From positions 1-13,033 of the forward strand of contig JAIYCK010000252.1 in NCBI GenBank assembly GCA_027488055.1: 13,033 nt of DNA. The letters are read 5' to 3'. Positions 6,907 through 13,033 of the stretch are shown here, piece by piece. Each line of letters begins with the position of its first letter. Within the stretch, counting starts at the first letter, position 1. A model generated the notes under the pieces. The model made no database searches. It worked only from the letters and a program-made list of their open reading frames with translations, and was not told the origin of the DNA. Position numbers and translations under genes: made by a program. This DNA comes from Flavobacteriales bacterium (GTDB lineage Bacteria; Bacteroidota; Bacteroidia; Flavobacteriales_D; Sanyastnellaceae).

Positions 6907-8220
6907 TTATGGCTGAACGGTAGATCTGCCAATGCTTTTGTAATAGAATCCAAGCTCACGCATCTTATCCAAGTCAAACAAATTGCGTCCGTCAAAGATG
7001 ACTTTATTGCGCAATTTGTCGCTGATTTTTTGGAAATCAGGATTGCGGAAGGCGCTCCACTCGGTGCAAATCAACAAGGCATCTGCTTGCTCCAATGCGG
7101 TGTATTGGTCGGTGGTATATTCGATTTTGTATTTGTCCAATTTTTTGACGTTCTCCATTGCTTCGGGATCGTAAGCCACAACGTTGGCCCCTGCTTCAAG
7201 CAAATGTTCGATCATGTACAAAGCAGGTGCTTCGCGGATATCGTCTGTATCAGGTTTGAAAGCCAAGCCCCAAATCGCAATGGTTTTATTGGTCAAACTT
7301 TGATCGAAATAATCCAAGATAGGACCGAGGAGCACCGTTTTTTGGCGTTCGTTCACCTTCATTACACTTTTCAATATCTTGAATTCGTAATGCTCTTCAA
7401 TGCCGCTGTGATAAAGTGCTTGTACATCTTTGGGGAAACAACTACCGCCGTATCCGATACCGGGGAATAAAAAACGTTTGCCAATGCGTGTATCGCTGCC
7501 CATGCCCATGCGCACTGCATCGACATCTGCGCCCACTTTCTCGCAGAAATTGGCTATTTCGTTCATGAATGAAATTTTAGCTGCCAAGAACGCATTGGCC
7601 GCATACTTCGTCAATTCAGCACTGCGCTCATCCATGAAAATTATTGGATTGCCTTGGCGCGTAAACGGTTTGTAGAGGTCTTCCATCAGCTTGCGTGCGC
7701 GTGCGCTATTGGTTCCAACCACCACACGATCGGGTTTCATAAAATCATCCACCGCGAATCCTTCGCGCAAAAATTCGGGATTGCTCACGATGTCGAATGG
7801 CACTTTGGCATTGGTCGCGACTGCATCTTTGACTTTGTCGGCAGTTCCGACAGGGACCGTGCTTTTGTCCACAATCACCTTGTATTCGGTTATGATTTTG
7901 CCCAGTTCATGAGCCACGCCCAACACATATTTTAGGTCGGCACTACCGTCTTCTCCAGGAGGAGTTGGCAAGGCTAAGAATATGATTTGTGCTTTATCAA
8001 TCGCCGATTTGAGATCGGTTGTGAAATGCAAACGATTGTCGCGAATGTTGCGCTCAAACAACACGTCGAGGTGCGGTTCATAAATGGGGATTTCGCCATT
8101 TTGCATGCGCGTGACTTTGTTTGCATCAATATCTACGCAGGTGACATTGTTGCCTGTTTCGGCGAAACATGTACCGGTTACAAGTCCTACATAACCAGTG
8201 CCTACTACCGCTATTTCCAT
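6907..8220 (-). CDS. ugd: UDP-glucose 6-dehydrogenase
   Basis: This 437-residue enzyme oxidises UDP-glucose to UDP-glucuronate with two NAD+. Visible are the Rossmann motif GTGYVG (7-12), the DKSTVPVGT segment (118-126), NPEFLREG (147-154), Lys205 and Asn209 in TKYAANAF, and the catalytic Cys261 in GYGGSCFPKD (256-265). The UDP-binding C-terminal domain contains GLAFKPDTDDIREAP. It is full length and begins at the only sensible ATG. It is the first gene of the sugar block, and the decarboxylase that consumes its product follows after 12 bases. The 139 bases upstream (8221-8359) show no clear TAnnTTTG promoter, so I cannot tell whether it has its own promoter or is read through from the hydroxyacid dehydrogenase gene. 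Confidence 0.95.
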   Translation of the reverse strand: MEIAVVGTGYVGLVTGTCFAETGNNVTCVDIDANKVTRMQNGEIPIYEPHLDVLFERNIRDNRLHFTTDLKSAIDKAQIIFLALPTPPGEDGSADLKYVLGVAHELGKIITEYKVIVDKSTVPVGTADKVKDAVATNAKVPFDIVSNPEFLREGFAVDDFMKPDRVVVGTNSARARKLMEDLYKPFTRQGNPIIFMDERSAELTKYAANAFLAAKISFMNEIANFCEKVGADVDAVRMGMGSDTRIGKRFLFPGIGYGGSCFPKDVQALYHSGIEEHYEFKILKSVMKVNERQKTVLLGPILDYFDQSLTNKTIAIWGLAFKPDTDDIREAPALYMIEHLLEAGANVVAYDPEAMENVKKLDKYKIEYTTDQYTALEQADALLICTEWSAFRNPDFQKISDKLRNKVIFDGRNLFDLDKMRELGFYYKSIGRSTVQP

Positions 8221-8359
8221 ATATTTCTTTTAAGGATGGATCAATTTTCGTGGTCGCTAAGATAGAGTAATTTTATATCTCGCCACACTGCTTATTACGA
8301 CTACTCCATGCGCCATCTATCGCATTTCGAAAGGTCTAACAAGCCATGTTATTTTTGTT

Positions 8360-9301
8360 TCAAATCTGGTCGAATGCAATAATTTTATTGGCCAATACAT
8401 CACTCAATTTGAAATAACTTTCTGCTGTCCATCCTGCTACATGCGGAGTAAGGAGGACATTGGGTAATTTCATTAATTCTTGCAAAGTGGCTGCATCGTT
8501 CACGTCCAGACCCTCCAAAGAGGCTTTTTCAAATTCAAGTACATCCAAACCAGCCGCCACCACCTGATGCTGGTGCAAGGCATGTAAAAGGGCCGCAGTA
8601 TCCACATTCTTTCCTCGTGCGGTATTCAAAAAATAAATTGGTTTGGCAAAGGATGCGAAAAAATTGGAATCTGCATAGTGAAAGGTTTCGGCGCTTTGTG
8701 GAAGATGCAAGCTGACCACGTCGGCTTCTTGGAATAACTGAGCCAAGTCGACTTCTGTGACGAACGCGCTGCCAAAGCCTGTTTTGTATTTATCATGGGC
8801 AATGACCTTGCAGCCAAAACCACTCAATTTCTCTGCCACTGCCGATCCCATGACGCCGTAGCCAATGATTCCAAACGTCAGGTGTTTGAGTTCACGGCCT
8901 CGGTGTGCCTCGCGCAGCCAATGACCATTTTTGACGGAGTGGTTGGCTTCGCACATCTTGTTGAGCAAATTGAGTGTGAGTCCAATCACATGCTCACCTA
9001 CAGCATCGCGATTGCCTTCCGCCGAATGGATTACCTGTATGCCATGCGCTTGGGCAGCTTGCAAATCGATGTTTTCCAAACCACTGCCGCTGCGTGCGAT
9101 CCACTTCAATTGCGGAGCGCTTTGCATGAAGGCCTCATCGATGCGAATGCGACTGCGCAAGACCAAACCATCATACTTGTGCATGTGATGCATGATTTCC
9201 TCGCGGTTGGAAGTTAGGTCATGTTCACAAACATAACCTGCAGCCGCAAGTCGGGTTTCGAGAATAGAATGGACACTATCAATAAATAGTACTTTTTTCA
9301 A
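8360..9301 (-). CDS. D-2-hydroxyacid dehydrogenase (phosphoglycerate dehydrogenase-like)
   Basis: This 313-residue NAD-dependent enzyme has the two-domain fold of the D-isomer-specific 2-hydroxyacid dehydrogenases. The cofactor motif GYGVMG lies at 147-152. The catalytic triad is visible as Arg229 (NTARG), Glu258 and His287 (TPHVAGW); the Arg-Glu spacing of 29 equals that of E. coli SerA. It lacks the C-terminal ACT domain of long SerA enzymes. In Bacteroidota such short forms often serve as 3-phosphoglycerate dehydrogenase in serine synthesis, but glyoxylate/hydroxypyruvate reductase or another 2-ketoacid reductase is possible. It starts 12 bases after mgtE, so the two are probably cotranscribed. 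Nothing ties it functionally to the sugar genes that follow. Confidence 0.87.
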   Translation of the reverse strand: MKKVLFIDSVHSILETRLAAAGYVCEHDLTSNREEIMHHMHKYDGLVLRSRIRIDEAFMQSAPQLKWIARSGSGLENIDLQAAQAHGIQVIHSAEGNRDAVGEHVIGLTLNLLNKMCEANHSVKNGHWLREAHRGRELKHLTFGIIGYGVMGSAVAEKLSGFGCKVIAHDKYKTGFGSAFVTEVDLAQLFQEADVVSLHLPQSAETFHYADSNFFASFAKPIYFLNTARGKNVDTAALLHALHQHQVVAAGLDVLEFEKASLEGLDVNDAATLQELMKLPNVLLTPHVAGWTAESYFKLSDVLANKIIAFDQI

Positions 9302-9313
9302 CGTGCTTATGGA

Positions 9314-10675
9314 TTAGACCATTCCGACCAAAAAATGGCCAATTGAGAAATAGATGATGAGACCGAATATGTCGTTCAAGGTGGTAACGAAAGGACCTGT
9401 TGCAAGGGCCGGATCGATTTTCATTCGATGCAGCGTGAGGGGGATCCAAGTGCCAAAAAAGCTTGCAAATATGATGACGCAAAAGAGGGCAATGCTGGCG
9501 GTCAGGCAAAGGCCAAAATCGATTTGGAACAATAAGCTGATCATTAAGATAACGGTTGAACAGACGATGCCATTGACCATTCCCACGGCCAATTCCTTGA
9601 GCAGTTTTTGAAAAAGAGTTTCGTCCAATGCACTCTGATTGGCGAGTGCCTTTACCACGAGTGCCGCACTCTGAATGCCGACATTGCCGCCCATCGCCGC
9701 AATGAGCGGCATGAAGATGGCCATCTCTGGCCGGTCGGTGATATCGAACACGCCGATGATCTTGGCGGATACAATTCCTCCTGCCATACCGATCAGTAGC
9801 CAAGGCAATCGGGCGCGGGTAAGTGTCACTACGCTGTCGCTGTATTCTACATCCTCACTGATACCGCTGGCCATTTGGTAATCTTTGTCGGCTTCCTCCT
9901 TGATTACGTCAACAATGTCGTCAATGGTAATTCGACCCACTAGTCCCTTTTGTTCGTTGACCACAGGCAGCACCACCAAGTCATATTTTTCCATGATGTT
10001 GGCCACATCTTCAGCGGTGGTATTGACATACACGTATTGCACGGAGGTCACCTTGTAAATTTCTTTGATGGTGGTCCGAATGCTTGCCGAGCCCAAAATC
10101 AAGGTTTTCATGCTCAAGGTACCCTGAATGACGTCGCGGTCGTCTACCACATAGATGGTATAGATATTATCAATGTACTCTGCCTGGCGGCGCATTTCGC
10201 GGATCGAATGAGCAACGGTCCAGTTGACATTGACCTTGACCATTTCCGTTCCCATCAGTGCACCCGCAGTGCCTTCTTCGTAGGTCAAAAGATCGATGAT
10301 ATCGCTGGCTTGCTCTTCATCTTCCAGCAAGGCGATGATCTCTTCCTTCTTTTGAAGGGGAAGTCCCGCCAATACATCTGCCGCATCATCGGAATCGATG
10401 TTTTCGATCAGTTCTTCGGCAATTTCGCGACTGGTGAGGTGACTGAGCATTTGCTCCCGCACGTCTTCATCCAATTCGAGCATAACCTCTGCCGCAATTT
10501 CTTCTTCCAGCAGACGGTATATGTAGACGGCCTCCTTGGGCTTTAACTCATTGAGAATTTCTGCGATATCTGCTTGGTGAGCAGATTCAAGTTTTTCTAT
10601 GATCGACGTATCCTTGCCTGCAACGATCCATTCACGGAGCGTAGCCAGAAGCTCTTTGTTGATGGATAATTGCAT
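9314..10675 (-). CDS. mgtE: MgtE-family magnesium transporter
   Basis: This 453-residue membrane protein is a Mg2+-gated Mg2+ channel. Residues about 1-130 form the acidic helical MgtE N domain, about 140-200 and 205-262 are two CBS domains that sense cytoplasmic Mg2+, a linking (plug) helix follows, and about 288-450 hold the five-helix pore with MGGNVGIQ (328-335) and DPALATGPFVTTLNDIFG (421-438). Asp435 is the likely counterpart of the pore aspartate of Thermus MgtE. The frame stays open to a TTG at 10723, but I chose the ATG at 10675: the extra 16 residues do not resemble MgtE, and that TTG lies inside the predicted -7 promoter element. The hydroxyacid dehydrogenase follows after 12 bases. 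No Mg2+ riboswitch is apparent; the predicted leader is only about 40 bases. Confidence 0.95.
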   Translation of the reverse strand: MQLSINKELLATLREWIVAGKDTSIIEKLESAHQADIAEILNELKPKEAVYIYRLLEEEIAAEVMLELDEDVREQMLSHLTSREIAEELIENIDSDDAADVLAGLPLQKKEEIIALLEDEEQASDIIDLLTYEEGTAGALMGTEMVKVNVNWTVAHSIREMRRQAEYIDNIYTIYVVDDRDVIQGTLSMKTLILGSASIRTTIKEIYKVTSVQYVYVNTTAEDVANIMEKYDLVVLPVVNEQKGLVGRITIDDIVDVIKEEADKDYQMASGISEDVEYSDSVVTLTRARLPWLLIGMAGGIVSAKIIGVFDITDRPEMAIFMPLIAAMGGNVGIQSAALVVKALANQSALDETLFQKLLKELAVGMVNGIVCSTVILMISLLFQIDFGLCLTASIALFCVIIFASFFGTWIPLTLHRMKIDPALATGPFVTTLNDIFGLIIYFSIGHFLVGMV

Positions 10676-10720
10676 AATCGGTCGTCCATGGAGGGGTGAA
10701 ATAGCTAGAGCGCTAGTTGG

Positions 10721-10748
10721 CAAAGTTAAAGCAAATGACAGCCTGCAA
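10721..10748 (-). promoter_or_regulatory. Bacteroidota-type promoter candidate for mgtE
   Basis: On the minus strand TTG (10748-10746) and TAACTTTG (10728-10721) are 17 bases apart, an exact TAnnTTTG -7 match. Transcription would start near 10714 and leave a leader of about 40 bases before the ATG at 10675. This position excludes the longer mgtE start at 10723. Confidence 0.55.
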
Positions 10749-10814
10749 TAGCATGCAATGTAAACTCCATGTAAATTTTGATCATGAACATCCTGTGATC
10801 TTCGTTGGTTTTTC

Positions 10815-10845
10815 TTGTCGTTTCGCTATTCCGTGCGTAACATTG
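10815..10845 (+). promoter_or_regulatory. Weak promoter candidate for paaBCD
   Basis: TTG (10815-10817) and TAACATTG (10838-10845) are 20 bases apart. The -7 element has one mismatch to TAnnTTTG. Transcription would start near 10852, where the short hairpin begins, giving a leader of about 50 bases before paaB. This is the best plus-strand candidate I found, but it is not strong. Confidence 0.3.
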
Positions 10846-10851
10846 CCGTAA

Positions 10852-10867
10852 GGAGGATAGGTCCTCC
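10852..10867 (+). promoter_or_regulatory. Short hairpin in the paaB leader
   Basis: GGAGGA (10852-10857) and TCCTCC (10862-10867) form a perfect 6-base-pair stem with loop TAGG, followed by CGTG and five T's (10871-10876 region). It lies 35 bases before the paaB start. It could be a weak attenuator, a 5'-end stabilising hairpin or an operator. The purine-rich arm looks like a Shine-Dalgarno sequence but is too far from the ATG at 10903 to serve paaB. Confidence 0.35.
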
Positions 10868-10902
10868 CGTGTTTTTAGAATTCAAAATAGTGACCTTAGA
10901 AA

Positions 10903-11190
10903 ATGAGTAACAGAGACTGGCCTTTGTGGGAAATATTTATCAGAAGTAAAAGCGGCTTATCCCATAAGCATGTGGGCAGCTTGCACGCTTCAGACGCCGA
11001 AATGGCAATTAATAACGCGCGTGACGTGTATACCCGTCGTCAAGAAGGAATAAGCATTTGGGTGGTGCCGAGTTCGGCCATTTCTGCATCTGCTCCCGAC
11101 GGCAAGGATTTTTTATATGATCCAGCCAATGATAAGGTGTACCGCCATCCTACTTTTTACGAGATCCCGCCAGAAGTCGGACACATGTGA
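10903..11190 (+). CDS. paaB: Phenylacetyl-CoA epoxidase subunit PaaB
   Basis: This 95-residue protein is the length usual for PaaB, the small subunit of the phenylacetyl-CoA 1,2-epoxidase (PaaABCE). Diagnostic segments are WPLWEIFIRSKSGLSHKHVG (6-25), LHASDAEMAINNARDVYTRR (27-46) and a middle part with SIWVVPSS. Family knowledge: PaaB bridges the PaaA-PaaC units of the complex and has no catalytic centre. The gene opens the plus-strand paa set, divergent from mgtE. In most genomes paaA stands directly in front of paaB; here no paaA exists between the divergent promoters and paaB. paaC follows after 47 bases. The start is the only ATG that gives the full family length. Confidence 0.93.
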   Translation: MSNRDWPLWEIFIRSKSGLSHKHVGSLHASDAEMAINNARDVYTRRQEGISIWVVPSSAISASAPDGKDFLYDPANDKVYRHPTFYEIPPEVGHM

Positions 11191-11237
11191 AAAAGTGCGC
11201 TGAGCAATCCCGTGCGCATTCCTTAAAACTATAACTC

Positions 11238-11990
11238 ATGCAGAAAGAATTATTTGATTATATCCTTCGTTTGGCTGACAACAGCCTTATCCATGGTCAG
11301 CGTTTGGCCGAATGGTGTGGACATGGTCCGGTGTTGGAAGAGGATATCGCCTTGTCCAACACGGCGTTGGATTTCATAGGTCAGGCTACAAACCTGTATA
11401 AATATGCCGCAGAATTGGAAGGACAAGATCGCGACGAGGACCAAATTGCGTTTCTCCGCGATGCCGATGCTTATTTTAATCTGATCTTATTGGAGCAACC
11501 CAATGGAGACTATGCCTTTACCATGGCACGTCAATTTTTGTTTACCATGTGGTATTATTTGGTTTTGGAGCAATTGACCAATAGCAAGGACTCTTTTCTA
11601 AGTGGTTTTGCCCAAAAAAGTATCAAAGAGGTAAAATACCATGTGATCCACTCGCGCGATTGGATCCTTCGCATGGGCGATGGCACCGAAGAAAGCCATC
11701 AGCGCATCCAAAGTGCATTTGATTCAATTTGGGAATACACCCCTGAAATGTTTGAAATGGATGATTTGGAAAAACAGATGTCCGAGCAAGGAATAGGAGT
11801 CGATTTGTTGGCCTTGCGTCCCACATGGCGCTCACAAGTCGAAGCCGTTTTGCAAGAGGCGACGCTGACCACTCCAGCAGATGCATGGGGACATAGCGGT
11901 GGTAAACGGGGAAGACATTCTGAACATTTGGGTTTCATTCTGGCCGATATGCAATATCTACAACGCGCTTATCCAGGAGCCAAATGGTAA
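11238..11990 (+). CDS. paaC: Phenylacetyl-CoA epoxidase structural subunit PaaC
   Basis: This 250-residue ferritin-like helical protein is the non-catalytic partner of PaaA in the phenylacetyl-CoA epoxidase. Recognisable segments are LADNSLIHGQRLAEWCGHGP (12-31), the KEVKYH segment (130-135) and the ending GRHSEHLG with YPGAKW (225-250), all typical of PaaC; the length matches the family. In known enzymes PaaC has lost the diiron site and supports PaaA. It ends seven bases inside paaD (ATGGTAA overlap at 11984-11990), so the two are probably translationally coupled. Without PaaA it cannot oxygenate phenylacetyl-CoA, so the cell must encode paaA elsewhere if the pathway works. Confidence 0.93.
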   Translation: MQKELFDYILRLADNSLIHGQRLAEWCGHGPVLEEDIALSNTALDFIGQATNLYKYAAELEGQDRDEDQIAFLRDADAYFNLILLEQPNGDYAFTMARQFLFTMWYYLVLEQLTNSKDSFLSGFAQKSIKEVKYHVIHSRDWILRMGDGTEESHQRIQSAFDSIWEYTPEMFEMDDLEKQMSEQGIGVDLLALRPTWRSQVEAVLQEATLTTPADAWGHSGGKRGRHSEHLGFILADMQYLQRAYPGAKW

Positions 11991-12484
11991 ATCCATCTCC
12001 GGACATCGACATCATTTGGGATTGGATGAAACAGGTGGAAGATCCTGAGATTCCCGTGCTCAACGTCTTGGACTTGGGCATTGTCCGCTCCATTGCATGG
12101 TCCCCCGAACAAGTCCTTGAAATTAGTATTACGCCCACTTATAGCGGCTGTCCCGCTATGAAAACCATCGAGACCGATATCGGTGAAATATTGGAGGAGA
12201 ATGGTATCACCAGGTATCAGATCAAAACCGTCTTAGCACCAGCTTGGACCACCGATTGGATGAGTGAAGAGGGAAGACTCAAATTACATCAAGTGGGAAT
12301 TGCTCCACCCGTGGGCGTGTCTGCGGACAAAGGTCTGTTGATGGGTAAGATCAGAACTGTGCGCTGTCCTATTTGTGGGAGCGAAGACACATCGATGATC
12401 TCTCAATTTGGATCAACAGCTTGCAAGGCATTGTATCGCTGCGAGAATTGCCTAGAACCCTTCGATCATTTCAAATGCATCTAA
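11984..12484 (+). CDS. paaD: Phenylacetate pathway iron-sulfur maturation protein PaaD
   Basis: This 166-residue protein matches PaaD. The N-terminal part (about 7-90) is a MIP18/DUF59 domain with DPEIPVLNVLDLGIV (20-34) and Cys56 in TYSGCPAM. The C-terminal part is a Cys-rich, zinc-ribbon-like region with pairs CPIC (Cys128, Cys131) and CENC (Cys153, Cys156), plus Cys147 and Cys165. Family knowledge links PaaD to assembling or repairing metal centres of the phenylacetyl-CoA epoxidase, probably the Fe-S cluster of the reductase PaaE or the diiron site of PaaA. It overlaps paaC by seven bases and is the last plus-strand gene; 50 bases separate it from the convergent symporter. No paaE or other paa gene follows. 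Confidence 0.93.
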   Translation: MVNPSPDIDIIWDWMKQVEDPEIPVLNVLDLGIVRSIAWSPEQVLEISITPTYSGCPAMKTIETDIGEILEENGITRYQIKTVLAPAWTTDWMSEEGRLKLHQVGIAPPVGVSADKGLLMGKIRTVRCPICGSEDTSMISQFGSTACKALYRCENCLEPFDHFKCI

Positions 12485-12534
12485 TTGCGGCATTTGCTCG
12501 AATAATCTTTTGAAATCTGTTTTTTTATTTAGAC

Positions 12535-13033
12535 TCACAAGTTGGATGTCCTCACGGAAGTGCTGGATTTGCTGATCAACCACAAACCCGCAAACGTAAG
12601 TAGCGCATTGAAAATAAGCAGCTCGTTGCCAAATTTATATCCGTCAAGCCAAACTCCGTCGGCACCTACAAGTGCATGGTATAGAGCAGGGAAAGAATCT
12701 TTCATGCCTCCTACAAAGGCAACGATATAAGTGATCAGAGGCGCGGATAAACAAACAACGGGCACCCACTTATCCATCAAAGATCTGCGCAAAAGAATAC
12801 CAAACGCGAAGAGCCCTAACAAAGGTCCATAAGTGAGTCCAGCAATCATCAAAACGGTGTCAATGATGGCACTTTGATTCATCCATTTGAAAACGAAGAT
12901 GACCAGCATGAGCACGATGGCAAATCCAATGTGTACCATTCGGCGGATCCATCTTTTTTTGTTAGCATCCCATTTGTCGGAGGCATCTGCATGCAATACA
13001 TCGACATAAAAACTGGTGGTCAACGTAGTAAGT
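12535..13033 (-). CDS. Sodium:solute symporter, C-terminal part (cut by window edge)
   Basis: About 165 residues are visible, and the frame is still open at the window edge, so the N-terminal two thirds lie outside; a TTG at 13023 is not the real start. At least four hydrophobic segments are seen, including FAIVLMLVIFVF, LTYGPLLGLFAFGILL, VPVVCLSAPLITYIVAFVGG and LLIFNALLTFAGLWLI. The YGPLLGLFAFGILL segment and overall layout resemble the last transmembrane helices of sodium:solute symporters (SSS family), as encoded widely in Bacteroidota. The substrate cannot be told from this fragment. It is convergent with paaD, and a link to phenylacetate uptake is only a guess. Confidence 0.75.
   Translation of the reverse strand, partial: LTTLTTSFYVDVLHADASDKWDANKKRWIRRMVHIGFAIVLMLVIFVFKWMNQSAIIDTVLMIAGLTYGPLLGLFAFGILLRRSLMDKWVPVVCLSAPLITYIVAFVGGMKDSFPALYHALVGADGVWLDGYKFGNELLIFNALLTFAGLWLISKSSTSVRTSNL

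Noticed and set aside
9279..9803. A 174-codon minus-strand open frame overlapping mgtE
   Set aside because: It is a frame-shifted reading of the mgtE membrane region. The mgtE frame is complete with all motifs, so no frameshift or second gene is needed.
9950..10546. A 198-codon plus-strand open frame
   Set aside because: It is antisense to mgtE, is His/Phe/Asp-rich as expected from the mirror of an acidic helical protein, and shows no domain.
12472..12496. CAAATGC/GCATTTG inverted repeat across the end of paaD, with a T-run near 12520
   Set aside because: The stem is AT-rich, the loop is 11 bases, and the T-run is about 25 bases beyond the stem, so it does not support a terminator call.
1..13033. 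A hidden defence, mobile or CRISPR system
   Set aside because: No transposase, integrase, nuclease, toxin-antitoxin pair, repeat array or retron-like RNA is seen. Every long frame with motifs belongs to metabolism, transport or secretion.

Overview
The window looks like chromosomal DNA of a Bacteroidota bacterium, probably from the Flavobacteriales or a related order. The evidence is a secreted protein ending in a type IX secretion (T9SS) type A sorting domain, promoter candidates of the Bacteroidota type (TTG or TTTG, about 17-21 bases, TAnnTTTG), starts that mostly lack a Shine-Dalgarno sequence, and protein families typical of the phylum. I see no mobile element, CRISPR array, tRNA or rRNA.

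Layout, left to right. (a) Positions 1-402 hold no gene I can support, apart from a promoter candidate near its end. (b) 403-3860, plus strand: a small predicted lipoprotein, then after 14 bases a 1020-residue T9SS cargo protein. This pair ends at a strong bidirectional terminator (about 3893-3937). (c) 3950-8220, minus strand: a four-gene nucleotide-sugar block, read right to left as ugd (UDP-glucose 6-dehydrogenase), a UDP-glucuronate decarboxylase, a WbpD/WlbB-type sugar N-acetyltransferase, and a second UDP-sugar 6-dehydrogenase of the WbpO/TviB type. It makes activated sugars for surface polysaccharide, but carries no glycosyltransferase, flippase or polymerase, and lacks the 3-dehydrogenase and aminotransferase that normally supply the acetyltransferase. 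(d) 8360-10675, minus strand: mgtE (Mg2+ channel), then 12 bases later a D-2-hydroxyacid dehydrogenase. (e) 10676-10902: a divergent control region with a good promoter candidate for mgtE, a weaker one for the paa genes, and a short hairpin. (f) 10903-12484, plus strand: paaB, paaC and paaD of the phenylacetyl-CoA epoxidase, without paaA in front or paaE behind. (g) 12535-13033, minus strand: the C-terminal part of a sodium:solute symporter cut by the window edge.

Three annotated starts are chosen downstream of the longest open frame or depend on context: the acetyltransferase (5903, four bases after the previous stop), mgtE (10675, because the longer frame starts inside its own -7 promoter element), and the symporter (open past the edge). 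Most of the window is ordinary metabolism. The points most worth a second look are the orphan paaBCD set and the incomplete but enzyme-rich sugar-precursor block. I found no convincing previously undescribed system.
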